In this document: in pieces, positions 7,679-17,144 of the stretch
Layout: each line of letters begins with the position of its first letter
Position numbering within the stretch: position 1 is the first letter of the stretch
Assembly (NCBI GenBank): GCA_017942105.1
Contig: JAGAVE010000006.1
Span: forward strand, 1 to 38,962
Origin: Clostridia bacterium
Lineage (GTDB): Bacteria; Bacillota; Clostridia; Oscillospirales; Acutalibacteraceae
Length of the DNA: 38,962 nt
Direction of reading: 5' to 3'
The notes under the pieces: model-generated
What the model saw: only the letters and a program-made list of their open reading frames with translations
Told to the model about the DNA's origin: nothing
Database searches by the model: none
Program-made: the position numbers and the translations under genes

Positions 7679-8693
7679 CAAGTCCACCCCTTAAAATATA
7701 TTCAGCAATAAGCCTTGCGCAATTTTCAACATCGTTGACGCTGATAATTTCAACACCCGTGTGCATATTTCTCAAAGGAATCGAAACAAGACTCGTCTTG
7801 ATTCCGCCTTTTGAAAGAGCGATATGATCCGCATTTGTACCCGTAGCATCGCTCATAAGCTCAAGCTGATAAGGGATTTCACTTTCACTTGCCGTAGCCT
7901 CAAGCTTTTTGCTTATATCATAGCAAAGCACGGGAGAAAAACCTATCATCGGGCCATTATCAAGCTTGCCGCACTTCTTGGACGGCATATCGGGAGCGTC
8001 GGCAAAGCTGACATCAACACTTATACATTCATCTGCTTCAAGAAGGAAGCTTCCGTTGACAGCACCCGTACCTCCTGTCTCTTCCTGACCAGAAAAAAGA
8101 AGCTTTACCGTCGGATGCTCGGGAGCTTCGGAAACAAGCTGAGCCGCCCTGATTATCACGGCGCAACCCGCTCTGTCATCAAGCGCCGCGCATGAAATCC
8201 TTCCGTTGAGAAGCTCTGAAACGGGAGTTTTTACGGTAATTCTATCTCCCTGAGAAATGATCTTCTCTGCTTCTTCTTTACTCAGACCCGTATCAACAAG
8301 CATATCGTCAAAATCCTTTGCCTTACCCGCATCGTCAGACGAAACAAGATGAGGCGGAGTTGAAGTTATAACCCCGTAAACTGCTTCCTTTCCCCATACC
8401 GTTACATCCTGAGCCGCAAGGACGCGGGCATCCATTCCGCCGCACTTTGCAACACGCAGGAAACCGCCGTCTTCAATTGCAGTGACGATAAGACCGATTC
8501 TGTCCATATGCGCATCAAGAAGGAATGTTTTTCCGTTTCCTTCAAGCGTTGCTATGAGGTTACCGGTTCTGTCGTTTTCGGCGGTCATTGAAGACGGCAA
8601 CCATTCTTTTATTTTATCTGATATATCCCACTCCATACCCGGCGTTCCGTTCGCCTGAGAGAGTGCGATTATCATTTTTTTAAGATTTTGCAT
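7671..8693 (-). CDS. M42 family metallo-aminopeptidase (second paralogue)
   Basis: This 340-aa protein is the first gene of the operon. It shows LLDAHMDRIG (H62, D64), CAALDDRAG, FSGQEETGGTG (catalytic Glu pair), SVDVSFAD and RNMHTGVE, so all expected metal ligands of the M42 family are present. It differs from its downstream neighbour in having DAHMDR instead of DAHMDE and Asp rather than Glu at the fourth ligand (VDVSF against VVETT), so the two are not recent duplicates. AGAGGAAG lies 6 bases before the ATG. A near-consensus promoter at 8726-8754 drives it. Role: cytoplasmic peptide breakdown to amino acids; the preferred N-terminal residue cannot be read. Confidence 0.88.
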   Translation of the reverse strand: MQNLKKMIIALSQANGTPGMEWDISDKIKEWLPSSMTAENDRTGNLIATLEGNGKTFLLDAHMDRIGLIVTAIEDGGFLRVAKCGGMDARVLAAQDVTVWGKEAVYGVITSTPPHLVSSDDAGKAKDFDDMLVDTGLSKEEAEKIISQGDRITVKTPVSELLNGRISCAALDDRAGCAVIIRAAQLVSEAPEHPTVKLLFSGQEETGGTGAVNGSFLLEADECISVDVSFADAPDMPSKKCGKLDNGPMIGFSPVLCYDISKKLEATASESEIPYQLELMSDATGTNADHIALSKGGIKTSLVSIPLRNMHTGVEIISVNDVENCARLIAEYILRGGLDA

Positions 8694-8725
8694 AAATTTC
8701 TTCCTCTCAAAGAATTCTGAATAAT

Positions 8726-8754
8726 ATTATACCTTCAAAGAATAAAATGTGCAA
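8726..8754 (-). promoter_or_regulatory. Sigma-A promoter of the M42 operon
   Basis: On the minus strand TTGCAC is followed after exactly 17 bases by a perfect TATAAT. It lies 33 bases upstream of the first gene of the operon and back to back with the promoter of the LCP gene. Confidence 0.8.
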
Positions 8755-8758
8755 TATG

Positions 8759-8787
8759 TTGATTTTCTTTTTTGAATAAGTTATAAT
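8759..8787 (+). promoter_or_regulatory. Sigma-A promoter of the LCP gene
   Basis: TTGATT (8759-8764), a 17-base spacer and a perfect TATAAT (8782-8787). The predicted start near 8794 leaves a leader of about 25 bases with AGGAGG at 8806-8811, which also argues against the ATG at 8798 as translation start. Confidence 0.8.
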
Positions 8788-8818
8788 AATACCTGATATG
8801 ATGTTAGGAGGTATCTGT

Positions 8819-9925
8819 ATGGACGATAACGAAAACAAGTATCAGGTTATTGACCCTGACAGCGAAAAGTATAAGCTTACCGCCAAAGATATTATTGACG
8901 ATAAAAAAGCCAAAAAGAAGAAAAAAAGAAAAAAGCGACTGCTTATTGCTCTTATTTCGATATTCCTCGTTTTTGCAATAATTTTCGGTACCGGCGCAGG
9001 AATTATTATGAGTTATCTCAATAAAGTTAATTATGGCGACAGCGTAGGCGAGGTCGATCCCAATCTTGACAAAGAAGAAGAGCTCACCTTTGATGAACAG
9101 GCCGACGCAGACGCCGCAATCCGTGCAAATCTTGATAACAATGTCGTCTGGCACCATAAAGATGTTTACAACATTCTTCTGGTCGGTATTGACTACGGCG
9201 ACCGCAAGGACGGAGAATATTCAAATTATCTTACGCGTTCAGATGCGATGATTCTTATCTCGCTTAACATGAGGGATAATATTATTAATATGGTTTCCCT
9301 TTCTCGTGCTGCATATGTTTCGATTCCCGGACGAGGAAACAAGCGTCTGAATGCCGCCCACGCTTACGGAGGAGCTAACCTTCTCGTTGAAACGATTGAG
9401 CAGAATTATAAGATCAGTATTGACAGATATGTTACGGTTAACTTCGAAGGCTTCCAGAATATTGTTGACACTCTCGGCGGCGTTTCAATCAATATGAGCG
9501 CAAAGGAAGCACGCACTATCCTCGGAAAATCAAGCGGCGGAACATATAGGCTTTACGGCGAGGATGCTATGGCTTTTGCGAGACTTCGTTCAATTGATAC
9601 AGACCGTGACCGTACAGGCAGACAGAGAAAGCTCCTCAACGCAATGGCCGCAGAGCTTCGCAATGTTTCGGTCAGTCAGCTCTTCAATCTTCTTGATGCT
9701 TTTCTTCCCCTTGTTACGACAAACTTCGAAAAGGGTGAGCTTGTCAAGCAGATGACTAATGTGCCGAAATATCTCAGTTATTCCGTCAAAGAAGCTGTTA
9801 TCCCCCATAACTATGTTCCTCTTACAATGAGAGACGGCAAAGAGGTTCTCATTCTCGACTGGGCAGAGACGACAGACTATATTCACAAGCTTCTCTACCC
9901 CGGAATGGTTCCTGATTCAAATTAA
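8819..9925 (+). CDS. LytR-CpsA-Psr (LCP) family cell wall ligase
   Basis: This is a 368-aa type II membrane protein. The start at 8819 is set by AGGAGG 7 bases upstream. A cytoplasmic tail with a lysine/arginine run (residues 29-40) precedes one membrane helix (41-64); the rest faces outside. The LCP catalytic domain follows: NILLVGIDYGD near 112, RSDAMILISLNMRDN, VSLSRAAYVSIPGRGNKRLNAAHAYGG, and a basic RLRSIDTDRDRTGRQRK that binds the pyrophosphate of the lipid-linked donor. LCP enzymes move wall teichoic acids or other anionic glycopolymers from undecaprenyl pyrophosphate onto peptidoglycan. It is a single-gene unit with promoter 8759-8787 and terminator 9941-9974. The polymer it attaches is unknown. 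Confidence 0.9.
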   Translation: MDDNENKYQVIDPDSEKYKLTAKDIIDDKKAKKKKKRKKRLLIALISIFLVFAIIFGTGAGIIMSYLNKVNYGDSVGEVDPNLDKEEELTFDEQADADAAIRANLDNNVVWHHKDVYNILLVGIDYGDRKDGEYSNYLTRSDAMILISLNMRDNIINMVSLSRAAYVSIPGRGNKRLNAAHAYGGANLLVETIEQNYKISIDRYVTVNFEGFQNIVDTLGGVSINMSAKEARTILGKSSGGTYRLYGEDAMAFARLRSIDTDRDRTGRQRKLLNAMAAELRNVSVSQLFNLLDAFLPLVTTNFEKGELVKQMTNVPKYLSYSVKEAVIPHNYVPLTMRDGKEVLILDWAETTDYIHKLLYPGMVPDSN

Positions 9926-9940
9926 AATCACACAAGATTA

Positions 9941-9974
9941 AAACCCAATGAGATTTAAGCTTCTCATTGGGTTT
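9941..9974. terminator. Bidirectional terminator between the LCP gene and ftsH
   Basis: A 13-bp perfect stem (AAACCCAATGAGA with its complement) and 8-nt loop lie between two convergent genes. T-rich stretches follow on both strands (AATTTTATT on plus, TTAATCTTG on minus). Confidence 0.85.
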
Positions 9975-9978
9975 AATT

Positions 9979-11967
9979 TTATTCTTCGGACTCAGCAGAA
10001 GCCTCTTCAGAAATTTCTGCCGACGGAGCATCAGCTTTGATTTCGTCAACAGCCTCCATCACCTCATGGGGTTCATCTTCAATCTCAAGAGTTCCCTCCA
10101 TAAGCTGTGCAAATTTCTTACCGTCAATCTTTTCGTGTTTTACAAGGTATTCGGCAAGCTCGTCAAGCTTATCTCTGTGCTGAGTAAGGATTACTTCTGT
10201 TTTCTTATATGCATCGGTAATAACATTTTTGATTTCATCATCAATAGCCATAGCCGTTGCTTCGGAATAATTCTTTGAATGGCCGTAATCTCTGCCGAGG
10301 AAGACCTGCTCGTTATGACCTGCATAGCATACGGGGCCGAGACTGTCGCTCATACCGTACTTAGTTATCATCTTTCTTGCAACTTCAGTCGCTCTTTCGA
10401 TATCGTTTGAAGCGCCCGTCGAAACATCGCCTCTGACTATCTGCTCAGCAACGCGTCCGCCGAGAAGAGATACAAGCTCCTCGAGCATCTCGCTCTTATA
10501 TTTATAAGTCTTATCCTCAGTTGGAACATAGAGGGTATATCCTCCCGCCATTCCGCGGGGAATAATCGAAACCTCGTGCACCGGGTCCTGAGTCTCCAGG
10601 TAATAGCTCGCCACGGCGTGACCCGCTTCGTGGAAAGCTGTCATCCTCTTTTCTTTCTCGCTCATTTTATGAGATTTTTTCTCAGTACCGATAACAACCT
10701 TTCTGGTTGCCTCTTCGATTTCGGACATTGTGATTGCTTTCTTGTTTCTCCTTGCGGCAAGAAGAGCTGCTTCATTAAGAAGATTTTCGAGGTCAGCGCC
10801 AACGAAGCCTACCGTTGAATTTGCGATAACCTTAAGGTCAACATCGGGAGCAAAAGGCTTGCCCTTTGCGTGAACCTTAAGAATAGCTTCTCTGCCGTTT
10901 GCATCGGGATAGCCGACAGTAACCTGACGGTCAAATCTGCCCGGACGAAGAAGCGCCGGGTCAAGGATATCGGGTCTGTTTGTTGCCGCGATAATGATTA
11001 CACCTTCGTTTTTGCCGAAGCCGTCCATTTCAACAAGTAGCTGATTAAGAGTCTGCTCTCTTTCATCGTGTCCGCCGCCCATACCTGCGCCGCGCTGACG
11101 GCCGACAGCATCAATTTCATCGATGAAGATTACAGACGGTGATTCTTTTTTAGCCTGGCTGAAGAGGTCACGGACTCTTGACGCACCTACGCCGACATAC
11201 ATTTCAACAAAATCCGAACCTGAAATCGAGAAGAACGGAACATCCGCCTCGCCTGCAACAGCTCTTGCAAGAAGAGTTTTACCTGTACCCGGAGGGCCTA
11301 CGAGAAGCACTCCTTTCGGAATTCTTGCGCCGAGAGAATTGAACTTATCGGGGCTTTTGAGGAAATCAACCATTTCGCTGAGCTCCTCTTTCTCCTCGTC
11401 CGCACCTGCAACCTGCTCAAAGGTTGTCTTATTCTTCTCATCCTTCTGCTTTTTGGCATTTATCTTTCCGAAATTAAGGGTTCTGTTCATATCTCCGTTA
11501 GCCGAATTCACCTTGCGCATCATAAAGAAGAATAGAGCTACGAGAAGACCCATTGTAAGAAATGTCGGAAGAAGATTTGCTATCCACGAACCGGCTGAGC
11601 CTGAAACAAATTCATATTCTATGATATCGTCTTTTTCAGCGGTCTTATTATGCTCACGGACGATTTCATTAACATCGTTTATAAAAACATTGACATTAGG
11701 AACACGATATTCCTGCTGTGTCTGACCTTCACCCTCAAGCGTGTACTTAAGGCTGCCGCTGCTGAGGTTCAATGTGAACTTATCCACCTTACCCTCATCA
11801 AAATACTGAACTATCTGATAATACTCAACCTTATCCTTACCGTTGGCACCAAAGTAATTCGCAACACCTATCGCGCCAAACATTATAAGGGGAATAAGAA
11901 TGTACGGTAAAAAAGCGCGATAACGCTTTTTCTTACCTTTATTGTTGTTGTTCGGATTTTTGTTCAA
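9979..11967 (-). CDS. ftsH: ATP-dependent zinc metalloprotease FtsH
   Basis: FtsH is a membrane-bound hexameric AAA+ protease that degrades misfolded membrane proteins and regulators. The start is taken as a TTG at 11967 (662 aa), because AGGAG lies 8 bases upstream; the frame stays open to another TTG at 12006 without a ribosome site. In that numbering, membrane helices lie at about 20-40 and 128-151 with an extracytoplasmic domain between. The AAA module has Walker A GPPGTGKT (224-231), Walker B IFIDEID (near 280) and the second region of homology with RPGRFDRQ. The zinc motif HEAGH lies at 446-450. The C-terminal tail is rich in Glu and Ala. It is the last gene of the operon. Confidence 0.93.
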   Translation of the reverse strand: MNKNPNNNNKGKKKRYRAFLPYILIPLIMFGAIGVANYFGANGKDKVEYYQIVQYFDEGKVDKFTLNLSSGSLKYTLEGEGQTQQEYRVPNVNVFINDVNEIVREHNKTAEKDDIIEYEFVSGSAGSWIANLLPTFLTMGLLVALFFFMMRKVNSANGDMNRTLNFGKINAKKQKDEKNKTTFEQVAGADEEKEELSEMVDFLKSPDKFNSLGARIPKGVLLVGPPGTGKTLLARAVAGEADVPFFSISGSDFVEMYVGVGASRVRDLFSQAKKESPSVIFIDEIDAVGRQRGAGMGGGHDEREQTLNQLLVEMDGFGKNEGVIIIAATNRPDILDPALLRPGRFDRQVTVGYPDANGREAILKVHAKGKPFAPDVDLKVIANSTVGFVGADLENLLNEAALLAARRNKKAITMSEIEEATRKVVIGTEKKSHKMSEKEKRMTAFHEAGHAVASYYLETQDPVHEVSIIPRGMAGGYTLYVPTEDKTYKYKSEMLEELVSLLGGRVAEQIVRGDVSTGASNDIERATEVARKMITKYGMSDSLGPVCYAGHNEQVFLGRDYGHSKNYSEATAMAIDDEIKNVITDAYKKTEVILTQHRDKLDELAEYLVKHEKIDGKKFAQLMEGTLEIEDEPHEVMEAVDEIKADAPSAEISEEASAESEE

Positions 11968-12002
11968 AAATTTCACTCCTGTATACGATAAACACAACAG
12001 AT

Positions 12003-13322
12003 TCAATTATCTGCAATATCTTCGATTACGATTATTTTTTTTGTTTTTTCGGTTATTTTTGCCCTGTCTGCACAACCTAATTTCTCCACCCAGAGGATGC
12101 CCTCCTCATCAGACAATATCATCAGGTTGTTTCTGCCTTCGGGCTTCTTTTCGTTAAAAAGCTTTTTCAGCGTTTTTGTGCAGGAGCTTCCTGCAAGACG
12201 CATTTTATCGCCTGCGCGTCTGTTGCGGATAATACATTTTCCCACAACCGCATCATAGTCTAACACTTTATTATGAACAAACTGTTTCGGCGATACATCA
12301 TTTTTATTAAAAACAGTCGCTTTAATTTTTCTGCCCTTAAAAGACGCTTCAAAATCTGAGAAATCATACTCCCATTCATCCGACTCTTCGGCTTCAGGAT
12401 TAACATACAAAACCGAGCCTTTTACGGCAATTACGGTCTCCCCTATAATCTGCACCGTTCCTCCGTCAAGTATACCCTCTGCCAATTCAAGGTGGATTAG
12501 TTCAGGCTTAACACCTGCTTCGGATTCTATAATTTCAGCAAGAACTCTTTTGCGTATCAACAGATGTTGAGCTTTGATTGCATCAGCATTATAACCGTTT
12601 TCAAGCCTTGCACCGTTCAATGCTTTAAGCGTTTCTTCCTGCAGATACTCCTGCGCTTCATCAGCCGATGAAATAAGCCTTGAAATCGCTTTTTCGAAGG
12701 AAGGATTGATTTTTTTCAGCTCCGGTATAACATTGAGACGGATTCTGTTGCGTGAATATAAATCATCGAAATTTGTTTTATCCGTTACATAAGATATTGA
12801 ATTCCTTGCGCAATACTCTTCAATTTCATCGCGGGTGCAATCAATAAGAGGTCTTATGATATTCCCCCTGACCGCAGGAATTGAGCATATACCCTTAAGC
12901 GACGCCCCTCTTGTTTCGTTAAGAATGAGCGTTTCGCATCTGTCACTGAGTGTGTGAGCAGTAGCGACAAGACAATCTCCGAGAGAAGAAAAAGCTTCAT
13001 ACCTCATCTGACGGCCACACTCTTCAAGGCCGAGTTTCCTTTCCTTTGCAACAGCAGGCACATCATAAGAGAAAATATGCAGTTTAACTCCGAGCTTTTC
13101 ACATTCGGCTTTAACAAAGCATTCGTCTCTCTTCGCGTCCTCACCCCTGATTCCGTGATTTATATGACAAGCCTCCAGGTGTATATCATATTCATCACGA
13201 AGCGAATAAAGAGAATAAAGCAGTGCCATTGAATCCGCGCCGCCTGAAAGAGCGACAACCACCCTTGCCCCTCTTAACGCCATATTGTAACGCTCAATCG
13301 TTTTTCTGACTTTACATATCAT
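12003..13322 (-). CDS. tilS: tRNA(Ile)-lysidine synthase TilS
   Basis: TilS attaches lysine to C34 of the CAU-anticodon isoleucine tRNA, changing it to read AUA; it is essential in most bacteria. The protein has 439 aa. The PP-loop ATP site SGGADS lies at residues 26-31, followed by [31 protein letters not shown] and [15 protein letters not shown]-terminal substrate-binding domain ends around [13 protein letters not shown] and the LKKLFNEKK segment. The ATG at 13322 overlaps the end of dnaB by 11 bases, and the stop is 35 bases before the ftsH start. The tilS-ftsH neighbourhood is conserved in Firmicutes, but the hpt gene usually found between them is absent. Confidence 0.92.
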   Translation of the reverse strand: MICKVRKTIERYNMALRGARVVVALSGGADSMALLYSLYSLRDEYDIHLEACHINHGIRGEDAKRDECFVKAECEKLGVKLHIFSYDVPAVAKERKLGLEECGRQMRYEAFSSLGDCLVATAHTLSDRCETLILNETRGASLKGICSIPAVRGNIIRPLIDCTRDEIEEYCARNSISYVTDKTNFDDLYSRNRIRLNVIPELKKINPSFEKAISRLISSADEAQEYLQEETLKALNGARLENGYNADAIKAQHLLIRKRVLAEIIESEAGVKPELIHLELAEGILDGGTVQIIGETVIAVKGSVLYVNPEAEESDEWEYDFSDFEASFKGRKIKATVFNKNDVSPKQFVHNKVLDYDAVVGKCIIRNRRAGDKMRLAGSSCTKTLKKLFNEKKPEGRNNLMILSDEEGILWVEKLGCADRAKITEKTKKIIVIEDIADN

Positions 13323-14691
13323 TTCTGAGCTTCTCCAATGCCATAAAGAGAGTATAATCGCCGTCCCATATCATTTCGACGGTATCGGTTCGTCCGTGTC
13401 GGTTTTTAGCCACAATAACTTCTACCTTGTTTGCAAGCTCCTGAGAATTCTCTTCAGTATCCTTTTCGTCCTTTTCACCTGCGTAGTAATCAGGTCTGTA
13501 AAGCATAAGAACAATATCAGCATCCTGCTCGATTGAGCCTGATTCACGAAGGTCGGCAAGCTGAGGACGGTGCGAGCCGCCCCTGCCTTCAGTACCACGG
13601 GAAAGCTGAGCACAACAGATTACGGGAATCGCGAGATCCTTCGCCATCAGTTTAAGCTCTCTTGTTATTTCACTGACCGCCTGAACACGGTTTTCCGTTC
13701 TTCCTGCAGGTCTGATAAGTCCGAGATAATCGATAATAACACATTCAACGCCCTTAAGACGGCGGATTCTCGCCTTCATTTCAGGAACCGTTATTGAGCT
13801 CGTATCGTCAAAATATAGCTCGACATTGCTCAACGCGTTTGTTGCCATTCCGAGGCGTTGCCAATCCTCCGCATCAAGTTCACCAGTTCTCATTTTCGCA
13901 GAATTGACACGAGCCTCCGTTGCAAGAACACGCATTGCAAGCTGTTCCTTAGTCATTTCAAGAGAGAACATAAGAACGCGTCTCTTTCCTATAACAGAGA
14001 CATTTCTTGCAAGATTCAGCGCAAAGCTGGTTTTACCCATCGCGGGACGCGCACCTATAAGGATAAGGTCTGATTTATGAAGCCCCGTAAGAACATTATC
14101 AAGATCCGAATATCCCGTAGGGTAGCCTTTATAGAGGTCTTTGTCAGGCGAAGTAAGGTGTTGAAGGGTCGTATAAACATCGCTGATAATTATATCACCG
14201 ATTTTTGACGGAGCATTCGTTTTTCTTCCCTGCCTGATGTTATATATCTTCTGCTCAGCAGATTCAAGCAGCTCATCCGCTGTCTGCTCCTGCGACGAAG
14301 CCGCATCAATTGTTTCCCTTGACGCGTTTATGAGCGAGCGTATGTAAAACTTTTCCTTGACTATCTTTGCATAGGATTCAACATTTGCAGTTGACGGAAC
14401 AACCTGAGCAAGCTGAAAAAGATAATTCTTTCCTGCGGCAGTATCATACACCTTATCCTTGACGAGCATATCAAGAACAATAAGGGGGTCAATTTTACCA
14501 CCCGTAGCTTCAATCGTAGCCATTGCGGTAAAAATCGCCTTATGCTGAGGAAGATAAAAATCCTCCGCGCTCAGAAGCACCTGCACCTGAGGCATACAGC
14601 CGGGATCCATAAGAAGAGAACCCAGCACTGCCTGCTCCGCTTCAAGGCTGAAAACGGAATCCGTTGCATTGAAATTATTAAGACTTTCCAT
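13312..14691 (-). CDS. dnaB: Replicative DNA helicase DnaB
   Basis: This is the hexameric 5'-3' helicase that opens the replication fork (called DnaC in Bacillus). It has 459 aa, with an N-terminal domain at about 12-115 (LEAEQAVLGSLLMDP), a linker, and a RecA-like domain. Visible motifs are Walker A GARPAMGKTS (213-222), Walker B VIIDYLGLI, CCAQLSRGTEGR and LRESGSIEQDADIVLMLYR. The length is standard and there is no intein. A GAGAGGT site lies 7 bases before the ATG. It follows rplI by 14 bases; the gdpP-rplI-dnaB order is widely conserved in Firmicutes. Confidence 0.94.
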   Translation of the reverse strand: MESLNNFNATDSVFSLEAEQAVLGSLLMDPGCMPQVQVLLSAEDFYLPQHKAIFTAMATIEATGGKIDPLIVLDMLVKDKVYDTAAGKNYLFQLAQVVPSTANVESYAKIVKEKFYIRSLINASRETIDAASSQEQTADELLESAEQKIYNIRQGRKTNAPSKIGDIIISDVYTTLQHLTSPDKDLYKGYPTGYSDLDNVLTGLHKSDLILIGARPAMGKTSFALNLARNVSVIGKRRVLMFSLEMTKEQLAMRVLATEARVNSAKMRTGELDAEDWQRLGMATNALSNVELYFDDTSSITVPEMKARIRRLKGVECVIIDYLGLIRPAGRTENRVQAVSEITRELKLMAKDLAIPVICCAQLSRGTEGRGGSHRPQLADLRESGSIEQDADIVLMLYRPDYYAGEKDEKDTEENSQELANKVEVIVAKNRHGRTDTVEMIWDGDYTLFMALEKLRNDM

Positions 14692-14705
14692 AAGTCTTAC
14701 CTCTC

Positions 14706-15149
14706 TTATTCCTCTGTTACCATTACGGTGAAATCAGCAGTTACACCCTGATAAAGCTTTACGGTTGCAGAATAACTGCCGAAAGCCTTGATATCGGGAG
14801 CTGTGATTTTTCTTCTGTCAATATCAATTGCATACTGCTTTTTGATGTGCTCTGCAATTTCCTTTGATGTTACTGAGCCGAAAAGTCGGCCTCCCTGACC
14901 TGCTTTTGCTTTAATTTTAACAGCCTTACCGCTGATCTCTGCAGCAGCCTTTTTAGCTGCCTCCGTCTCAACAGCAATCTTATGCTTCTTAGAATCTTCT
15001 CTGTTTTTGAGCTCTGTCATCGCCTGAGAATTAGCTTCAATTGCAAGATTTCTCGGAAAGAGATAGTTCCTTGCATATCCGTCCGATGTGTTAACAAGCT
15101 CGCCCTTCTTGCCGAGGGACTTGACATCCTGCTGTAAAATAACTTTCAT
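14706..15149 (-). CDS. rplI: 50S ribosomal protein L9
   Basis: L9 binds domain V of 23S rRNA near the L1 stalk and helps keep the reading frame. The 147-aa protein has the typical start [17 protein letters not shown] and the signature [14 protein letters not shown] long charged helix (about residues 41-75) joins the N-domain to the C-terminal domain ([20 protein letters not shown]). It lies 10 bases after gdpP and 14 before dnaB, inside the housekeeping operon. Confidence 0.95.
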   Translation of the reverse strand: MKVILQQDVKSLGKKGELVNTSDGYARNYLFPRNLAIEANSQAMTELKNREDSKKHKIAVETEAAKKAAAEISGKAVKIKAKAGQGGRLFGSVTSKEIAEHIKKQYAIDIDRRKITAPDIKAFGSYSATVKLYQGVTADFTVMVTEE

Positions 15150-15159
15150 TTATGTTACC

Positions 15160-17142
15160 TCATTTCTTGTATTCTTCATTATAACGGTCAATGCTGCTGA
15201 CAAGCTTTTCCATAGCCTGATGAACATCGACACCCTTAAGCTGAACCGCCGCCATAGTCTGGTGACCGCCGCCGCCGAGATATTCCATAATAACCTGCAC
15301 ATTGACAGCTCCGAACGAACGGGCTGAAACGCAGACCATATTATCCATTTTAAACATAACAAACGAAGCATCAACGCCGCTTATATTAAGAAGCTCATCA
15401 GCCGCCTGCGAGCTTACCATACGGGTGTTTTCGGAGCTGATTTCATTGACTGCGATTGCGCAGTTATGATACTTTCTTGCTGAGCCTATGATTTTATTTC
15501 TCATATGGTAGCTTTCGATATCATTTGAGAAGAATTTCTTCACTCTGACCGTTTCAGCACCCTGAGACTTAAGGTATGCCGCCGCCTCAAAGGTCTTTGA
15601 GCCTGCTCTGAGAACAAAATTCTTCGTATCAAGCACGATTCCCGACATAAGAGCATCCGCAACAAAAGAACCTACCTGATCAAGAGACGGAATATATTCC
15701 ATTAGCTCAGTAACCATTTCACAGGCAGAAGACGCACTCGGATCGTGGAAGAAAATAACCGCATCCTTGATATAATCGACAGCTTTTCTGTGATGGTCAA
15801 TTACAACGACCATATCAGCCATATCCAGAAGCTCTCTGTTTTCAACAAAATTAGTTATATGCGTATCAACGATAACAAGAAGATTTTTCTTGCCCTGGTG
15901 CATCTTGTGCTTTGCTTCTTCGATTGAAATTACAGTACCTTCAAAAAGCTCGTCCGCCTTTTGAATAAGCGGCAAAGCCATAGAGGTCTTTCTCTCTGTT
16001 GCAATATATGCACGCTTTTCAAAAACCTGAGCAATTTTTACAACGCCGATAGCGGCACCCATTGCGTCAAAATCAGGGAATCTGTGTCCCATAACAAAGA
16101 GATTATCACAGCCCTGAATAAGCTCCGTCAATGCTGCAGCAACCATTCTCGACTTAACCTTCGTCGTACTCTCAACGCTCTTTGAAACACCGCCGAAAAA
16201 TTCATAATTATCCCTGTTCTTTACAACGGTCTGGTCGCCGCCTCTGCCGAGAGCCATATCAAGAGCCAACTTTGCATTCTTTTCACATTCAGGGAGATGA
16301 TTTCCCGTTCCGACGCCTATCGAAAGTGTTACGCCTACGAATTTATTTTCATAAGTGAAATTTCTTACGGCGTCCAGCAAATCGAAACGGCGTGCAATCA
16401 TATCCTCAAGGTCACGGTTTTCTGCAACGATGAAAAACTTTGAATCGCTGAATTTACTGATAAAGCACTTATAATCAGCAATCCATGTTTCAATTATTTT
16501 TTCAACGCCGTTTCTGATTGCGGCGCAGTCACTTTCTCTGTAATCCTGCTGAATTTCTGCCATATTGTCAATTGTCATAACAAGAATTGACGGACGGGTA
16601 TTAACATACTCGTCAGCAATTTTAATATACTTCGTTGATTCAACAAAATAGAGCACAACAACATCCTCGTTGCCCTTCTTCGCTCTATGTGAAAAAACAG
16701 TAAAATGCTTATCGTCAGAATCTATTATAACTCCCGTTTCAGACGCGTTGAGTATAGTATCCATACCGACCTGATTGAACGAATTTGTAAGTTCGCTGTA
16801 TCCCGTCGGATTAGAACCGATTACGATGCGTTCAAAAACATTGTTGTACCATATAATCTCACCGTTATTTCTGCAAACGGCAATAGGAAGCGGAAAATTA
16901 TTTGAATCCTTACCTCCCATAAAATCAAGGCTTGACGATATATGGCTAAGAAGCTGTTGCTTTCTGATGTTAAAAACATAAACATAGACAATAGTCAGAG
17001 CAACAACCGCAAGAAGCACAATAAGCTCCGCCACAGCTAACCATATATTTGCCATAAAAAACGACAGAATAACAAACACCAACGCCGCAACTATCGCTCC
17101 CACAAACACAGGGAAATTACGAATCAATGCTTTGATTTTCAA
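15160..17142 (-). CDS. gdpP: GdpP-type cyclic-di-AMP phosphodiesterase (DHH/DHHA1)
   Basis: GdpP hydrolyses the second messenger c-di-AMP to pApA and so controls potassium and osmolyte uptake, wall stress and beta-lactam tolerance. The 660-aa protein has two membrane helices (about 11-30 and 33-56), a PAS-like region (about 80-170), a degenerate GGDEF domain (about 180-310) in which the usual GGDEF is lost, then DHH (HRFPDFDA with H353, D357, D359; VDTH with D426; VIDHH with D449) and DHHA1 with GGGGHQ near the C-terminus. The start is a TTG at 17142: GGAGGT lies 6 bases upstream, inside the last codons of the RNase J gene. The two genes are thus translationally close. Confidence 0.92.
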   Translation of the reverse strand: MKIKALIRNFPVFVGAIVAALVFVILSFFMANIWLAVAELIVLLAVVALTIVYVYVFNIRKQQLLSHISSSLDFMGGKDSNNFPLPIAVCRNNGEIIWYNNVFERIVIGSNPTGYSELTNSFNQVGMDTILNASETGVIIDSDDKHFTVFSHRAKKGNEDVVVLYFVESTKYIKIADEYVNTRPSILVMTIDNMAEIQQDYRESDCAAIRNGVEKIIETWIADYKCFISKFSDSKFFIVAENRDLEDMIARRFDLLDAVRNFTYENKFVGVTLSIGVGTGNHLPECEKNAKLALDMALGRGGDQTVVKNRDNYEFFGGVSKSVESTTKVKSRMVAAALTELIQGCDNLFVMGHRFPDFDAMGAAIGVVKIAQVFEKRAYIATERKTSMALPLIQKADELFEGTVISIEEAKHKMHQGKKNLLVIVDTHITNFVENRELLDMADMVVVIDHHRKAVDYIKDAVIFFHDPSASSACEMVTELMEYIPSLDQVGSFVADALMSGIVLDTKNFVLRAGSKTFEAAAYLKSQGAETVRVKKFFSNDIESYHMRNKIIGSARKYHNCAIAVNEISSENTRMVSSQAADELLNISGVDASFVMFKMDNMVCVSARSFGAVNVQVIMEYLGGGGHQTMAAVQLKGVDVHQAMEKLVSSIDRYNEEYKK

Positions 17143-17144
17143 GG

